Below, in pieces: positions 12,210 through 23,748 of a DNA stretch of 64,000 nucleotides. The notes under the pieces were generated by a model that worked only from the letters and a program-made list of their open reading frames with translations, did no database searches and was not told the origin of the DNA. How positions within the stretch are numbered: position 1 is the first letter of the stretch; every line of letters starts with the position of its first letter. The translations under genes were made by a program, and so were the position numbers. Origin of the DNA: Spirometra erinaceieuropaei (taxonomy: Eukaryota > Platyhelminthes > Cestoda > Diphyllobothriidea > Diphyllobothriidae); the NCBI GenBank assembly GCA_902702965.1, contig CACRXP010000668.1, forward strand, positions 20,231 to 84,230, given 5' to 3'.

Positions 12210-12990
12210 TATTTGAGTGGCTAACGTTTCGGAGGGTTTGCCCGACCATCCATTATCAAAGGTTTAGTGCAAAAGAACGACCAGAATTTTGAACAAACGG
12301 CCGAATGATTTGGCCTTCGGCCGATCGATTTTCTTATTTTTCTTTCGCCACCTTGGCCTATTTGCCGGTGTCTGTGAATGTAGGTCGCTACCTGCTTTGT
12401 GACGCCGCTTCAATGGGGGTGGGTTGCAGCTGTGCTCCTATTTTGGTGAGTTAGTTGGCGGGACGTGTTTGCTCGGTGTTGGTTAAGCTCCATGTGACCT
12501 TCTTGTCATGGTCATGGTGTACGCAGCGACGTAGAGTTTTGGAGGCCGAAAGAAGGTCTAGATATATGTTGATGTAGTTGACATCTGAGTACCAAGACTT
12601 AAGCATGAGACGTTCAGTTTTCGAGGCTTCTCGGCTTAAGACGGTTGTTCCTTTGAAGTCAAGACTGGGGTCAGTTTCTTCGATGTGAGTCGCAAACTGT
12701 GAGTTCGGGTCTACTCTGCAAGCTGTCAGTTTGTGCTCATGTAGGCGGATCTGCAATTTCCGTCCGGTTTCCCCAACGCTATTGCAGTCTCCACCCTTAC
12801 AATGCATTTGATAGACAACTCTTGAAGTTTCAGTGGGTTGCAGTGTGACTTTGGTTTGCACCAAAGGGCGACGAAGTGTTGCCTGGGACCGATGGGCAAT
12901 GCCTACTGTCGCGGGTTTTAATAGTCGTGAAAGCGCCTCGGTGACTCCTTTGATGTAAAGACTAGCCCCCCAGAATTCGGGTTACCATTC
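12210..12990 (-). mobile_element. Penelope-like element fragment A, GIY-YIG endonuclease and 3' end (L copy)
   Basis: The minus-strand frame at 12451-12864 carries the PLE-type GIY-YIG endonuclease: VVYQMHCKGGDCNSVGETGR, then LQIRLHEHK, then TERLMLKSWYSD, then INIYLDLLSA. Upstream, just before 12864, the frame reads VGIAHRSQATLRRPLVQTK, the usual linker after the reverse transcriptase. The first half of the GIY-YIG motif is altered (SVG in place of YIG). The 3' end at 12221-12262 holds GATAATGGA and CCGAAACGT, a hammerhead-like arrangement. No reverse transcriptase domain remains. The R copy is at 56360-57085 on the plus strand. Confidence 0.75.
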
Positions 12991-13329
12991 TTGTGGCCGT
13001 CGTCTGTTCACTCGGCGCATGCTTTGCTTGATAAAATAACTTAGGTATCCACTGGCCCGAACGAGGACATGAAGGTATTGTCGCTCAGCTCTTTTGTCAG
13101 TTGGTGTGCTGCAAAGTGAGGTGGATTCTCAGTGCATAATTCTTCATTGCACACCTTCCTACGAGTTTGAGACTATAACGGTGCGCAACAAGCCGTGGTT
13201 TCCAAAGCTGTTAACTAACGATTCAACTTAGACCACACAGCCCAGGGTGTGTTTACGCTTTCAATGACCAGCTGGTGAACCGGGAACAGACTGCGATATC
13301 TTTTTCTTAATGACCCTCTTACACATGTG

Positions 13330-13985
13330 AGATCCGAGTCCCCTACCCTCTTTTGTGTGCAATCCTGATGTGTATCTGGGGAGCGTGATGCGTTAAGACG
13401 GGTTGTCTATCTCTGTCAGTAACTGCGTCCATACCTTGCATCGGCCATCTGACCGCTTCGAAAGGCGGACTGGTGCCCGGGAGTGGGAAGAGAGCGCGAA
13501 GTCGACGGTCTTCGCACATATTCGTCCCTACAAATAGTCTGACGCGCTTGAATCTTTCCTGGTGCATAAGAGCCGTGGATTGGATGGCTGCAACTTGACA
13601 GGATAAGTGAGGCCCCCTAAAAGAACCAGGAGTCAGACGGTGGTAAATCCTTAATGCAGTTTTTATCGTGCTCTAACTCACTTAGGCTCGGAACCGCTCC
13701 GTCTGTTGTTGTGTGAAGTCCTCGTCAGGTGTTCGCCGTGAACCAAAGGATGTGGTGGTACCTCTAGATGTGGGTTTTTGCCGTGTCAGCAACATGCAGC
13801 CTCACCCGCCTCCAGTCTTCTTTACTTGGTCATAATGCCGGACCCAGGAGAGAGGGTAAAAAGAATGAAGTAGACGCAGCGACTGTCTGCTACCACTTTA
13901 AATTAATTCACACGCACGTTACCGTATCTACTCCCACCATGTCGTGTGTCACATTGTAAACATCGTTAGAAACGATAGTTGAGGA
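13330..13985 (+). mobile_element. Old RTE-like LINE 3' untranslated region (L copy)
   Basis: The reverse complement of 13760-13985 aligns, with many substitutions, to the 3' end of the young RTE-like element (18714-18920): for example CGATGTTTACAATGTG against CGATGTCCACCGTGTG. This element therefore points along the plus strand with its 3' end near 13985. Short open frames here (13343-13567, 13768-13959) are not genes. The mirror copy is at 55365-56010. Confidence 0.6.
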
Positions 13986-14210
13986 CAAGCTCTTGGGCGT
14001 CGGCCTAAGATACTTCGGAAGGTGCTTTCAAAAGACGAATCTTGGTCAGTTTTCCGTCGGTTCATTAGTTAATGACGATATCCCGTGGCTCCTCACGGTA
14101 AACGTGCGTCGGCATAAAAAGTGAAATGAGGCTCAGTACGTTTAGTTAGAGCACGCAGCCCTGTTTTACCCTTTGGACGCCACAAATGATTCCGAGATTA
14201 CCCGCTTCCC

Positions 14211-15060
14211 TTAACGCGAATAAAAAAATAACTGAGCAAATTGTGCTATTAAGTAGCTGGCGCGGGAACGGGATGGATTCGATCTAGGTTTAATAACTAC
14301 TTTATTATTCTGAGTGCTAGGGGTAGGTTGTGGTTCTACGATTGGCACACTTTTACTGTTAATATCAAGCTCCCCCGTTAATTTGGGAGCCGCATTTGAG
14401 CAATCCTTGCTTCTTGGAGGCGTTTTAAAGTGCCTGGTTTCAACTGACTCTGTGATAATGTGCTCAGTTAAAGAGCTAGATGGAACTGGGGCCACGGCAG
14501 ATAAAGGGGAGGTTTGGTGGACACCCGATGAAGAATCTGCTTCAGAGGCAAGTGGCAGATGAGTAGAATTCTGGGGTGGCTTTACATATTTTAATGGCGG
14601 AGAAGCTCTCCGTTGCAGTGGAGTTTTATCCCGACTAATAAAACGTTTATTTCCCCTGATATATTGGGCTGAGCGCTCCAAATGGGAGAAAATAAAGTCC
14701 ACTTCTATCGACAAAAATAGTTTGACAAGAATTGGGGGATTTTTTGTCACTAGATGAAAGTCTTTTAGCTTCGACGACCCTAAAATTGAAGCCGCATGAG
14801 TAAAGAAAGTGAAAAGCGACATCGATTGGCTGTCTACTCTTAGGAACCTTTTTTAAAATAAGGTTAAAACGTCGTTTTTGCCTGTTTTCGGTCTCACTAG
14901 CAACCAGGTCAATGAGAGGCATGAGCTTATCGCACTGCTGAGGCGTAAGTGCTGGCAACTTTCCTTCAAGAAGGGCGTTAAGAACAAAAAACTGATCCGT
15001 AACGAGACATAAAATTGTTAAAATTATCAAGCGTTCCTAGGTCGATTTTTTATGTACAAT
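14211..15060 (-). mobile_element. CR1-like LINE ORF1 (L copy), frameshifted
   Basis: Two overlapping minus-strand frames give one ORF1. The N-terminal part has KLMPLIDLVASETENRQ, then RRFNLILKKVPKSRQP, then FHFLYSCGFNFRVVEAKRLS. After a frameshift near 14800 it continues as NPPILVKLFLSIEVDFIFSH and a long Ser/Pro/Thr-rich tail ending before 14211. The same order of motifs is present in the frame at 27232-28099. The fold resembles the RNA-binding RRM-like domain of LINE ORF1 proteins (inference). It would coat LINE RNA, but this copy is dead. The R copy is at 50640-51120. Confidence 0.65.
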
Positions 15061-15269
15061 GGGTTTTAAGCGGAGTTTAGTTTCCTTCCGATTTCGACGA
15101 AGGGTTGCCTGAAATTTCATGTCGAAAAAAGCAGCACAAGACTTTAATTCGAATTTATGGTGATGATAGCTACCGAAACCTCGAGAATATAAGAATGAGG
15201 CTATGTATGATGGAACAGTCTCTAAAAATTATCAATATTGGTGGACCAGACATCACAATTGGTACTACG

Positions 15270-15890
15270 CAATTCTAAGTCATTAACGGAATGCAACCTT
15301 GAAAAAAACGGGTAAATGACAATAATGTAGTTCGCAAGACAAAACCGTGAGTAAATTTGAATTGGAGAACGAGGCTATGTAGGATAGGTCTATGTATGTA
15401 TATGTATATATTTGAAGGGCTAGAGGCAGAGCCCTTGATGACCCTATTTATGTACATTGCTTTCGCAGATTCGTACCCAAAAATAAAATTGCAGGCATTT
15501 ACAATGTGATTGGGTCACAGTTTAATCCTAATCATAAGGTAGTGCATAAGGTCACTGTAAAGTAGTGCGGAATGATTGTATATCACAAATTTTACAAAGC
15601 TGGTTGTGCATAGTCATGCTGTACATGCCGATTTCTGTCGAAAACTAGACGAGCAAGTTTTCTTTTAAACACACAACCTGTGTCAGCCGTCACTGTCTCG
15701 CTTGGAAGCGAGTTCCACGGTCTGACAACCCTCTGACGGAATGAAAATTTTCGTCGGTCTAGACGCATGCGCTCATTCCCGACTTTGTATGCATGGCCGC
15801 GTAGGTGGTTAAATAGGATAAAATAGAGAATAGAGAACAGTATAATTCTCTTACTAGTCAATAAACCCACGATAAAAGCGGTCAGTGGAG
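15270..15890 (-). mobile_element. CR1/Jockey-like LINE 3' end (family 2, L copy)
   Basis: The minus-strand frame at 15592-15870 reads FNHLRGHAYKVGNERMRLDR, then RKFSFRQRVVRPWNSLPSE, then a VFKRKLARLVFD end. Downstream (15270-15590) lies a 3' untranslated region with a TACATA-type tail. The same 3' region occurs at 29010-29720 (plus strand), which defines one family. The mirror copy is at 49780-50410. Confidence 0.7.
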
Positions 15891-15899
15891 ACGGTTTAT

Positions 15900-16385
15900 C
15901 GCTTAAAATATAATGCTATTCAAAATTTTACGAGGAAAACCTTTGATATAAGCGGGTAAAACTTAATAGGATTGAGGCTATGTTGGGTGAAAAATTATGA
16001 TACTATATTTCTGCTTTATGATAAATCGACAAAACACGACGGGAAGCTAAGATGACATATGACAAAAAATAAAAAATTTTGTCAGATCTACACTGGAAAA
16101 CTGTGCAAGAGATTAAGAAATCAAATTAAAAAATATAACTTTCGCTGATCTTTTCAAAATCGTGCTGCGCGCGTTGGCCTTTGATCTTCGTATCCTCGGG
16201 GTGCCATCACAGTAAAGAAAAAAATAAAATGCAACTAAATTTTGGAGCGAGTAGATACATTCCAAAAGGAATTCAGATCACCCCCCTTTTTTGGAAAAGA
16301 CAAATTACGGACACACTGCAGTGGGCCGGAAGACAAGGTTGTTGAATTAAAATACCTTCGACGAGTGCTTATAGTGAATGGCTAC
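15900..16385. other. AT-rich L spacer between LINE and PLE fragments
   Basis: Nothing coding is recognised. The sequence is present in mirror form in R at about 49270-49790. Confidence 0.4.
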
Positions 16386-16389
16386 TCGC

Positions 16390-17270
16390 GCAACTTCGTC
16401 AACTAGTGCCTGATTCAACGAGACCAGAGACAAAATCCACCCAACCCCACGTTTTTGTGAGTTGTCTCGTACGTGGTAACGTCTCGGAAACCGTCAGCCT
16501 CCTCCTTACACCACTTGGAATTGAAGTTATACACAGACCGGAGGCAGCTATAAGGCGTCAGATCATGAGACCAAAAGGCCCACTGACCCAGCAAGAAACA
16601 TTTGGAGTCGTTTGCCGGATCTGGTGCAGTTGTGGGCAAAGCAACTACGTCGGAGAAACCGGGAGAATACTCCGGACGCTGCTGGCCGAGCACGCGAGAG
16701 CAGTGAGCAGAAACTACGCCAACTCCCGAGTCGCGGCTCATTCGACGGGACCCAAGCACACATTCACATTGGACAAAGTAGAAATTCTTGTTTGAAGCGA
16801 AAACCGCGTGAGCCGCCAACTGCTCGAGTCATGATTTTCCGGTCCACAATCAATCAGCAAGCGCAACGACCCTCCCGATCCATATTTGTAGGAAGATTTA
16901 GCCTAGGCAAAGTGGTTAGACGCGAGGAGAGTGTGCGGATAACCCCTGTCCCCGGTATCAATGTCGACGAGCTAAAGCACCCAAGAGTCCACATGGATGA
17001 CGAAATCCGGTAGTCGGCCACTCGGCGGCGTGCGATGAGAGTGGGAGCCGATAATCTTGACTGGCATGCCGGCACAGTAACGTCATACTTCAACACCTGG
17101 CGAGTTGATCTGTGATGCACTCGGGAGCCGCCAACTGTGATAAGCATGTAGCGGCCTAGCAACAACATCCTACAAATATTGCAACACCTGGGCAATACAC
17201 TACCCTCATCTGACTCTGTCCCGATGATGGATTCAAATGAGAGTCCAAAACGTCAGGCTAATAAAGCACT
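16390..17270 (+). mobile_element. Penelope-like element fragment B, GIY-YIG endonuclease and 3' end (L copy)
   Basis: The frame at 16406-16795 reads EVIHRPEAAIRRQIMRPKGP, then VVCRIWCSCGQSNYVGETGR, then LRTLLAEHARAV and HTFTLDKVEILV. That is a PLE linker followed by the GIY-YIG endonuclease core (YVGETGR). A TGA at 16793-16795 interrupts it. The same frame then continues SENRVSRQLLESWFSGPQSI, the conserved end of the domain, so it is a pseudogene. The 3' part (17220-17264) has GATGATGGATTC, GAGTCC and AAAACGTCAGG followed by AATAAAG, a decayed hammerhead-like module with a poly(A) signal. The mirror copy is at 48350-49260. Confidence 0.75.
17220..17264 (+). ncRNA. Hammerhead-like motif at the 3' end of PLE B (decayed)
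   Basis: CGATGATG, a hairpin GGATTC to GAGTCC with a 6-base loop, then AAAACGTCAGG. Compared with the hammerhead core (CUGANGA, stem II, GAAA, then a short stem III before the cleavage site), two core bases are changed. The R copy is at 48385-48431 (minus). Hammerhead motifs in PLE terminal repeats are established for the group; here the reading is by eye only. Confidence 0.35.
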
Positions 17271-17854
17271 TGTTCCAGCGCTCGTGTCTCCCTCTCCGCG
17301 AGTACTTCCTGCAATCCGCCTCTTCGCTTCTATTAGCGAAATCAAAGTTAATATGGATTGCTTAGCTATGTATGAGAAAAAATATGCTGGTCGGAGAGGG
17401 CTGGCATGCATTTGAAAGGTACACAAAACGGACATCGTCAAGGCAGGAATCATACACCGGATGAGACTATCCGCCCTGAAGTGGCGAGTTGAGAGAACCT
17501 AAACGTAAGCAGTCACAGTCAGGGTCAGGCAGGACTGGCCTGCATGCGGTATTGAATAAAAGGTTCTAAACGAAAACCATCAAGGCAGAATTCATATGCA
17601 GGATGAGGCCATTCATGTCCAAGTGACGAGTAAAAATCCAGTCTCGTGTCGATAGGAACGCAGATGCGATCGGCTACAGTCAGCCGAGTCCTGCTTCGAG
17701 GGGGCAAGGGAGATGCGACCAAACTACCGGTAGATGGCGAATACCGAGAGTTCCGCCAAGAGCGTCGATGGAGCACATTCTATGAGAGACACGATGCATG
17801 AACTAAAAAATCGAAAAAACCGAATATTCTGATAAGGGATCAGAGAAAGCAAAA

Positions 17855-18190
17855 CTACACAAAAGATGGATATGTGAACGAATACGGAAATTTAATGGCT
17901 AGAGAATATAGGCAGTTGCGCAGAGACTTGGTACAAAGTTTCTGTATCGGGCGTGGCTTGGACTGCGCCCTTCGGTGCGACGACTTTTTCCAACTCGCCA
18001 CTACAGCTAACCTCCGGGGACATCCCTTTAAGCTACGTGTGCCCCAGGGTAGATAGAATGTGAGAAAATATTTCTTCTCCAACCGTGTCGTGGAACCGTT
18101 GAATAACCTGCCCGAGATTATTGTCATGTCTCAATTTGTGGAGACATTTAAATGTCGGCTTGACAGATATATGCTGTAGCAACAAGCGGA
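17855..18190 (+). mobile_element. CR1/Jockey-like LINE ORF2 C-terminal fragment (family 1-like, L copy)
   Basis: The plus strand reads [20 protein letters not shown]; past a stop it continues VRKYFFSNRVVEPLNNLPE and FKCRLDRYML. It is the same C-terminal domain as at 11328-11567 but a different copy. One in-frame TAG at 18053-18055 marks it as dead. It lies next to a LINE fragment of opposite orientation at 18282. The mirror copy is at 47403-47830. Confidence 0.65.
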
Positions 18191-18281
18191 CTGTGTGGCT
18201 TTTTAGCCATGAGATCAGTGACATATGTGAAGTAATGTCTGCATTCACTTAATGCTGTAATTCGTTTACATTTTTGCTTAT

Positions 18282-18693
18282 TTATCGATTTTTATGCACA
18301 AATAGGGAGTCCAAAGGCGCAAGCCTATTTCCCGCAATAACATTGATTGGCTGACCGAAAGTATACCTGTAAGCGAAAAATAGAGAGCGCTTAGAGGTGA
18401 AGGAAGCGGGAGGAGGTATAATCAAGGAAGAGTTGTGAAGATAGTATGGAGGACTACTAGGGGAAAGTGCTGAAATTCGAGGAAGATTTGAACTATTATT
18501 AATGCGAAAGAGGAGACAGAAGCCAGCTTTTAGTCTCAAAACCAATAGAAATTTAGATTAGTTGGCTGGCATCTATCCCAGTTGGAAATATTTTGATGTT
18601 CTTAACCTAAGAGTCTTTTAGTAAAATGCTTTTGAACGAGTAGCCTCGTCCAGCAAGCAAAGGATGAACAACAATATTCAATAATGGGACGTA
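18282..18693 (-). mobile_element. CR1-like LINE ORF2 C-terminus, downstream half of an interrupted copy (L)
   Basis: The minus-strand frame at 18282-18545 reads LRLKAGFCLLFRINNSSNLP, then a YYLHNSSLIIPPPASFTSKR stretch, and ends with LAPLDSLFVHKNR. This is the end of the protein whose reverse transcriptase lies at 24021-24720. The two parts are separated by the 5.3-kb RTE-like insertion. The uninterrupted counterpart in R is at 46230-47370. Confidence 0.7.
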
Positions 18694-18708
18694 TACGTCC
18701 CATTATTG
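18679..18708. repeat. 30-base perfect palindrome at the left side of the RTE insertion
   Basis: CAATAATGGGACGTA (18679-18693, host LINE sequence) is followed directly by its exact reverse complement TACGTCCCATTATTG (18694-18708). In R the host sequence runs GGGACGTACAAGC without this inverted copy, so the second half is extra DNA copied backwards from the flank. Confidence 0.9.
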
Positions 18709-18713
18709 TATAT
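18699..18713 (+). repeat. Left target-site duplication of the RTE-like LINE
   Basis: CCCATTATTGTATAT occurs here and again at 23993-24007, immediately outside both ends of the RTE-like body. Fifteen bases is a usual size for target-primed reverse transcription. Confidence 0.8.
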
Positions 18714-19808
18714 GACAGTTTGACCGTCGATTTCGACGATGTCCACCGTGTGCCCCACAGCTGCGGCAGCGGTGGGAGCAGGGACGGTGACTTGCGCAGG
18801 AGTTTATAGTGCGGGTTGACTTGCGCTGCATCTACCTACACTCTCTCATCCTCCCCCGCCTGGGCCCGGTGTCAAGACAGAGTCAAGAAGACCGGAGACG
18901 GGGGAGGCCGCAGGTGGATGGCTCGGACGGATCCTCACCTGGGCGTTCCACCACACCCCCTGGTCCACACAACAATAACCAGGATTTGAACCAACACAAC
19001 ATAGATTTGGAGGCTGGCACGGCCGAAGCCGCACCTAGGCATGCCGCCAACGCCTGGCTCGGATCCCACGCTGTGGTGGGAATGCCATAAAGGCCACATT
19101 AAAAAGGAGCCATTGCAGCCTGACTCTCAGACAGCCTCCTGTTAAGGAGGAGGTCCAAGGTACCCCGTCAGTTGGCAACCTTCCAAGCCACGGCTTTTAG
19201 CGCACCGTGATAGCTTCAAGCGCGTCAGATTGATTATAGTGAGGAAAATGCGCTGAGTCGTCGACCTCACTCTCCCTTCCCATTCCCACACCCCAGCCAC
19301 TGTCCGAGCCGGTCAGTAGACTGGAGTGGGGAATGGGCGCGGTGGCTGACATGGTCGACTGACCATGCCTGCGCGCGCCACAGCACGACCTGGCCCCCCA
19401 TACACACAAACACCAGGATTTCACACAACGGGGGTTGATCGGCGTGTCTCTCACTTGCGTGAGAGGGCCGTGGAAGGTGCTGTTGCAGCCCGTCCCCAGC
19501 CCACCAGTCCGCCACTCCACACAACACACACACACAACGTGACGAACTGCGTTAACCGAGAACGGGCATCAATCAGCAACCTTCCTATCCACGACACTTG
19601 ACGTGTCGGGATAGTCTCGGACACAAGTCACCCGTGCAGCCGAAGCCGCATGGGGACCGAGTCGAGATGCACACTTCCCACTTGCGTGGGAGGCGGCAGT
19701 TGAGTGCATGAAGTGTGTGAGGGTTTATGTCTGGTGGGGTGATGGTGTTAGGAGGTAGGGGGTGAGGGAATGTGTGGTGTGACCGGCGGTTGTCTACCGC
19801 AGGTCGTC

Positions 19809-20380
19809 GTGGATGCGCATGTGGCCGAATAGACCCATGCGATGCGTGAAGGTGAGGGCAGTGTTGGCAGTGGAGGCGAGTGCGGTGGGTGTAGGTTGGT
19901 GCTCCAGGCACTGGTTCGCCGGTCTCTGTGTGATGGATTCGCAAGTGACCCACCAGGCCGATGCGTGAGGTGAAGGTGCGTGGACAATGTGGGCATGAGA
20001 GGTCGGCGGTGTCGGTGTCAGCTGTAGAGGAAGCAGTGGTGTTGGTGGTGGTGGCGGTGGTGGTGGTCGACGCGTGTGGCGGTGGTGGTGGTCGACGCGT
20101 GTGACGGTGGAGCGAGGATTGGTCTGGGCGTGGTGGATGTGTTGGATGTCGTGGCTGTATCGGAATTGTGGTCAATTCCGCTCTCATGGATGCGCATGTG
20201 GCCGAATAGACCCATGCGATGAGTGAAGGTGCAAGGGCATTGTGGGCAGTGGAGGCGAGTGCGGTGGGTGTAGGTTGGTGCTCCAGGCACTGGTTCGCCA
20301 GTCTCTGTGCGATGGATTCGCAAGTGACCGACCAGGCCGATGTGTGAGGTGAAGGTGCGGTCACAGTGAGGGCAGGTGTA
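19809..20380 (-). repeat. Duplicated two-finger zinc-finger module in the RTE element
   Basis: Two near-identical direct repeats, 19809-20000 and 20187-20380, lie 378 bases apart. Each encodes on the minus strand two C2H2 fingers ([10 protein letters not shown], then the linker [19 protein letters not shown], then a second finger with GLFGHMRIH in the upstream copy). A GTGGTG-rich stretch at 20035-20110, translating as a His-rich run, separates them. The downstream copy (19809-20000) is out of frame with the main protein and has lost bases in its second finger. Confidence 0.85.
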
Positions 20381-23300
20381 GTCCTGATCCTCATCAGTGG
20401 TATCGGGAGAGGTGGGAGAGGTGATGTCGGTTGTTGTGTTGGGCTTGGTGATGTGTGAGACAGCAGTCTGAACGACCGCCGCTGGGGCAGTGGAGAGGGA
20501 GGAGGACGACGAGGATGGAAGTGGTGGTGCAGGAGGAGTGTCAGAGTAAGTTGGCGGAAGAGAGGACGAGGAAGAGGCGGGCGGGGGGACGATGGCTGGA
20601 GCAGTTCGAGAGGTGCAGTTGATCCGAAGATGTCCAACAAGTCCGATTCGTGCCCGGAATGTCCGGTGGCATCGAGGACACGTAGGTAGAGGTTGTGCGG
20701 CGGCGTTGCGGACTGGGCGAAGTTGTGATTTGCGGGCTTCGCGTTTCACTTTGGCGGCGGCGATGCGGTTGGCTTCATAGATAGCAGCGCCCGTCTTCAC
20801 TGTTCTCCTCCATGTCGGGCGATCGCGAGCGAGCTCTTCCCAGTTGGTCGGGTTGATTTGCAGGCGCTTCAGGGAGGACTTCAAGGTATCCTTGTAACGG
20901 CGAATTTGGCCTCCTTGTCGAAGAGAACCCGTCGCGACGTCTCCGTAGAAGAGTCGTTTGGGTAGTCGCTCATCGTCCATGCGCACCAGGTGGCCGCTCC
21001 AGCGCAGCTGCATTTGTTTCAGTATGGCGTAGATGCTGAGGATTCCCGTCCGTTCCAGCACAGCAGTGTCGGGGATTCGATCCTGCCAGTTCAGCCTCAG
21101 GATGCGACGAAGACAACTGAGATGGAAGTGGTTCAGTCGGCGTGCCTGCCTCGTGTACACCGTCCGAGTCTCCGCTCCATACAGTAGCGTCGGCAGGATG
21201 ACGGCCTTGTACATCTTCAGCTTTGTGCTCAGTTGGAGACCATGACGATTCCAAACTGGGCTTTGGAGGCGACCGAAGGCTTGACTGGCTTTCGAGATCC
21301 TGTTGGCGACTTCGTCGTCGATCTTGGTGTTGCGGGAGAGCGTGCTGCCCAGGTACGGGAAGTTCTCTACCACTTGCAGTTGAGTCCCATTCACGTTGAT
21401 TTGCGGCGCGTTGGGGGCTGTGGCTGAGTTGGGAGGCGGCTGATGCCTCACCACCGTCTTCTGCGTGTTGATAACCAGCCCAAAGTTCTCGCAGGCGGCG
21501 GAGAATAGGTCCATGCTCCGTTGCATCTCCTCTTCCGAGGTGGTGTTCAGGGCGCAGTCGTCGGCGAAGAGGAGTTCGTGCACGGTGGCTGTGGATACAC
21601 GTGATTGGATGTTCATGCGCCGGTGATTCAGGAGATGACCGTCCGTTCTATAGGCGATGCGGATTCCAGGGCGTTCGTCGCGGTAGGCGTCCATCAGCAT
21701 GGCAGAGAACATGAGACTGAAGAGGGTAGGCGCCAGCACACAGCCCTGCTTTACTCCGTTGGTCACTGCGAATGCCTCTGAGACAGCTCCGTTGTCCGTG
21801 ACTCGCGCCACCATATCGTCGTGCAGCTGACGCACCATCTGAGTGAATCGCTCCGGACAGCCGAATTTCTGCATGATCTTCCACAGTCCTTCACGATTCA
21901 CCGTGTCGAAGGCTTTCGTCAGGTCCACGAAGGTAGAGTACAGGTGGGTCCGCATCTCCTGACACTTCTCCTGAAGTTGGCGGGCGGCGAAGATCATATC
22001 CGTGGTCCCGCGATGACGACGGAAGCCGCATTGGCTTTCCGGCAGAAGGCCCTGTTCCAGATGGTTGTTGAGGCGGTTGAGCAGGATGCGAGCGAAGATC
22101 TTCCCGGCGATGTTCAGTAGGGAGATGCCGCGGTGGTTGTCGCAGACTTGGCGATTCCCTTTTCGCTTGTAAAGGTGCACGATAGTTGCGTCCTCGAAAT
22201 CTTCCGGGACTTCACCTTGAAGCCACATCTCCTGGAAGAGCGCAGTCAGGTGATCCATCAGTAGGGGACCTCCGTGCTTGTAGACCTCAGCAGGGATAGC
22301 GTCCGATCCGGGTGCTTTCCCGCTGGAGAGCTGCTGCACGGCCCTGATGGTCTCCTGGAGAGATGGCGAGAGGTCGAGGTCCACGTTGGTCGCCACTTGC
22401 GGCAAGCGGACGATGGCGGCGTCGAAGATGACGGAAGGGCGGTTGAGGACGCCTCGGAAGTGCTCGGCCCATCGCTGCAGGATTTGCGTCTTCTCAGTCA
22501 AAAGAGTACTGCCGTCGGCGCTGAGGAGAGGAGCAGTGCCCTTCGTCGGCGGACCGTAAACAGCTTTGATCGCGGAGAAGAAGTTCTTCCATTCGTTGCG
22601 GTCCGCGTACCCTTGGATCTCCTCAGCTTTGCGAGCGGTCCAGGCGTCGTGCATCTCGCGCAGTCGTTGCTGAAGCTGTCGGCGACTGCGGTAGAAGGCT
22701 GCTTTGTTGTCCTCAGTGGAGTGATCTACGTAGGCTTTGTGTAGGCGGTTCTTCTCGGCAAGCAGATTTCTGATGGCGGCGTCGTTGTCGTCGAACCAGT
22801 CCTGGTGTTGGCGGGGAGCGCGACCGAGGACGGCGAGCGCCGTCGACTGGACCGTGTCTCGCAGTTGACACCAGCGGTTCTCCACGGAGGCGTTCTCGGC
22901 AGCGGCGGCGGCGTCGTCGGCGGCGGCAGCGATAGGAAGGTTGTCTAGCCGTTGAGCTAGCTCATTGCTGAAATGGAGACGGTGAGCAGGCAAAGACAAC
23001 AAAGCAACATTCAGCTTACCTGGGGGTCGCTTACCTTGTGGTCTCCTGCGAGGCCGAAGGCGAATACGCATCTTCGAGATGACGAGGCGATGGTCGGTCC
23101 ACCCGTCAGCACCCGCGATCGCCTTCGTCACCAGCACGTCCCGCTGATCTCGCCTCCGGACGAGGACATAGTCCAGCAGGTGCCACTGGCGCGACCGAGG
23201 ATGCCTCCAGGTGGCCTTCTCTCGCTCCGGCAGACAGAAAAACGTGTTCGTCAGGGTGAGGCGGTGTTCTGCGCAGGTGCGGAGGAGAAGCAGGCCGTTG

Positions 23301-23737
23301 TCGTTGGAGCCGCGGAGACCGTGGGGACCCAGCACGCCCCTCCAGGCAGTATGGTCTGTGCCGACGCGGGCGTTGAAGTCGCCAAGGATAATCAACTTGT
23401 CCGCCTTCGACACAGTCGCCAAGAGGGCGTGCAGGTCCTCGTAGATGTGCCGGCGCGGCCGAACTCCACTGTGGGCCACGAGTTTTTTTGGCAGTGGAAG
23501 AACGACTCGAATTTGCCAATGGCTTACGGCATTGCCGCAAGCCTGCGGTCTCCTACGGTGCACCAGATGGGCGCGTGTCGACGGTGCCAATTCGGAGATC
23601 CATCCCACCGGCTGATCAACGGCGTACCAGGCGGAGCCTCGTCTCGACGATGCCGATGCGACGTTCCACCACCAACCGGCTGACCAGCGGTGTGTCAGAC
23701 AGAGCCTCGTCACGACGGCGCCGACGCGGTGTTCCAT
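20018..23737 (-). CDS. RTE-like endonuclease (partial)-reverse transcriptase with C-terminal C2H2 fingers
   Basis: A 1239-residue open frame. Residues 1-95 translate the tandem leader and lack the N-terminal half of the AP-like endonuclease. The endonuclease is recognisable only from [12 protein letters not shown] (about 115-126) through LLDYVL and the catalytic-type WTDHRLV (about 213-219). The reverse transcriptase is complete: motif A VDLTKAFD (604-611), motif [14 protein letters not shown], motif C FADD (724-727), then the thumb LYGAET and [12 protein letters not shown]2H2 fingers start near 1020 (last ligand Cys), 1122 and 1164. The frame ends in a His-rich run from the GTG repeat. The element would copy its RNA at a nicked target; without the endonuclease N-terminus this copy is probably not autonomous. 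The first codon of the listed frame is not claimed as the true start. Confidence 0.85.
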   Translation of the reverse strand: MEHRVGAVVTRLCLTHRWSAGWWWNVASASSRRGSAWYAVDQPVGWISELAPSTRAHLVHRRRPQACGNAVSHWQIRVVLPLPKKLVAHSGVRPRRHIYEDLHALLATVSKADKLIILGDFNARVGTDHTAWRGVLGPHGLRGSNDNGLLLLRTCAEHRLTLTNTFFCLPEREKATWRHPRSRQWHLLDYVLVRRRDQRDVLVTKAIAGADGWTDHRLVISKMRIRLRPRRRPQGKRPPGKLNVALLSLPAHRLHFSNELAQRLDNLPIAAAADDAAAAAENASVENRWCQLRDTVQSTALAVLGRAPRQHQDWFDDNDAAIRNLLAEKNRLHKAYVDHSTEDNKAAFYRSRRQLQQRLREMHDAWTARKAEEIQGYADRNEWKNFFSAIKAVYGPPTKGTAPLLSADGSTLLTEKTQILQRWAEHFRGVLNRPSVIFDAAIVRLPQVATNVDLDLSPSLQETIRAVQQLSSGKAPGSDAIPAEVYKHGGPLLMDHLTALFQEMWLQGEVPEDFEDATIVHLYKRKGNRQVCDNHRGISLLNIAGKIFARILLNRLNNHLEQGLLPESQCGFRRHRGTTDMIFAARQLQEKCQEMRTHLYSTFVDLTKAFDTVNREGLWKIMQKFGCPERFTQMVRQLHDDMVARVTDNGAVSEAFAVTNGVKQGCVLAPTLFSLMFSAMLMDAYRDERPGIRIAYRTDGHLLNHRRMNIQSRVSTATVHELLFADDCALNTTSEEEMQRSMDLFSAACENFGLVINTQKTVVRHQPPPNSATAPNAPQINVNGTQLQVVENFPYLGSTLSRNTKIDDEVANRISKASQAFGRLQSPVWNRHGLQLSTKLKMYKAVILPTLLYGAETRTVYTRQARRLNHFHLSCLRRILRLNWQDRIPDTAVLERTGILSIYAILKQMQLRWSGHLVRMDDERLPKRLFYGDVATGSLRQGGQIRRYKDTLKSSLKRLQINPTNWEELARDRPTWRRTVKTGAAIYEANRIAAAKVKREARKSQLRPVRNAAAQPLPTCPRCHRTFRARIGLVGHLRINCTSRTAPAIVPPPASSSSSLPPTYSDTPPAPPLPSSSSSSLSTAPAAVVQTAVSHITKPNTTTDITSPTSPDTTDEDQDYTCPHCDRTFTSHIGLVGHLRIHRTETGEPVPGAPTYTHRTRLHCPQCPCTFTHRMGLFGHMRIHESGIDHNSDTATTSNTSTTPRPILAPPSHASTTTTATRVDHHHRHHHQHHCFLYS

Positions 23738-23748
23738 CCGACCAACCG
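23579..23748 (-). repeat. Tandem 65-68-base units in the RTE leader
   Basis: About two and a half GC-rich units begin with CGACGGTGCC or similar at 23579, 23644 and 23712, and share the words ACCGGCTGA and GGAGCCTCGTC. They lie in the leader, and the long frame reads through them. Tandem 5' units of this sort often carry promoter activity in LINEs; that role is only inferred here. Confidence 0.6.

Noticed and set aside
19585..20640. A separate 351-residue Pro/His-rich minus-strand protein
   Set aside because: Most of it overlaps the RTE frame out of phase. Only its C-terminal part (below about 20020) is meaningful, as the frameshifted duplicate of the finger module.
22973..23683. A 236-codon plus-strand frame and a 156-codon one at 22274-22744
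   Set aside because: Both lie antisense to the GC-rich RTE reverse transcriptase frame and have no recognisable domain.
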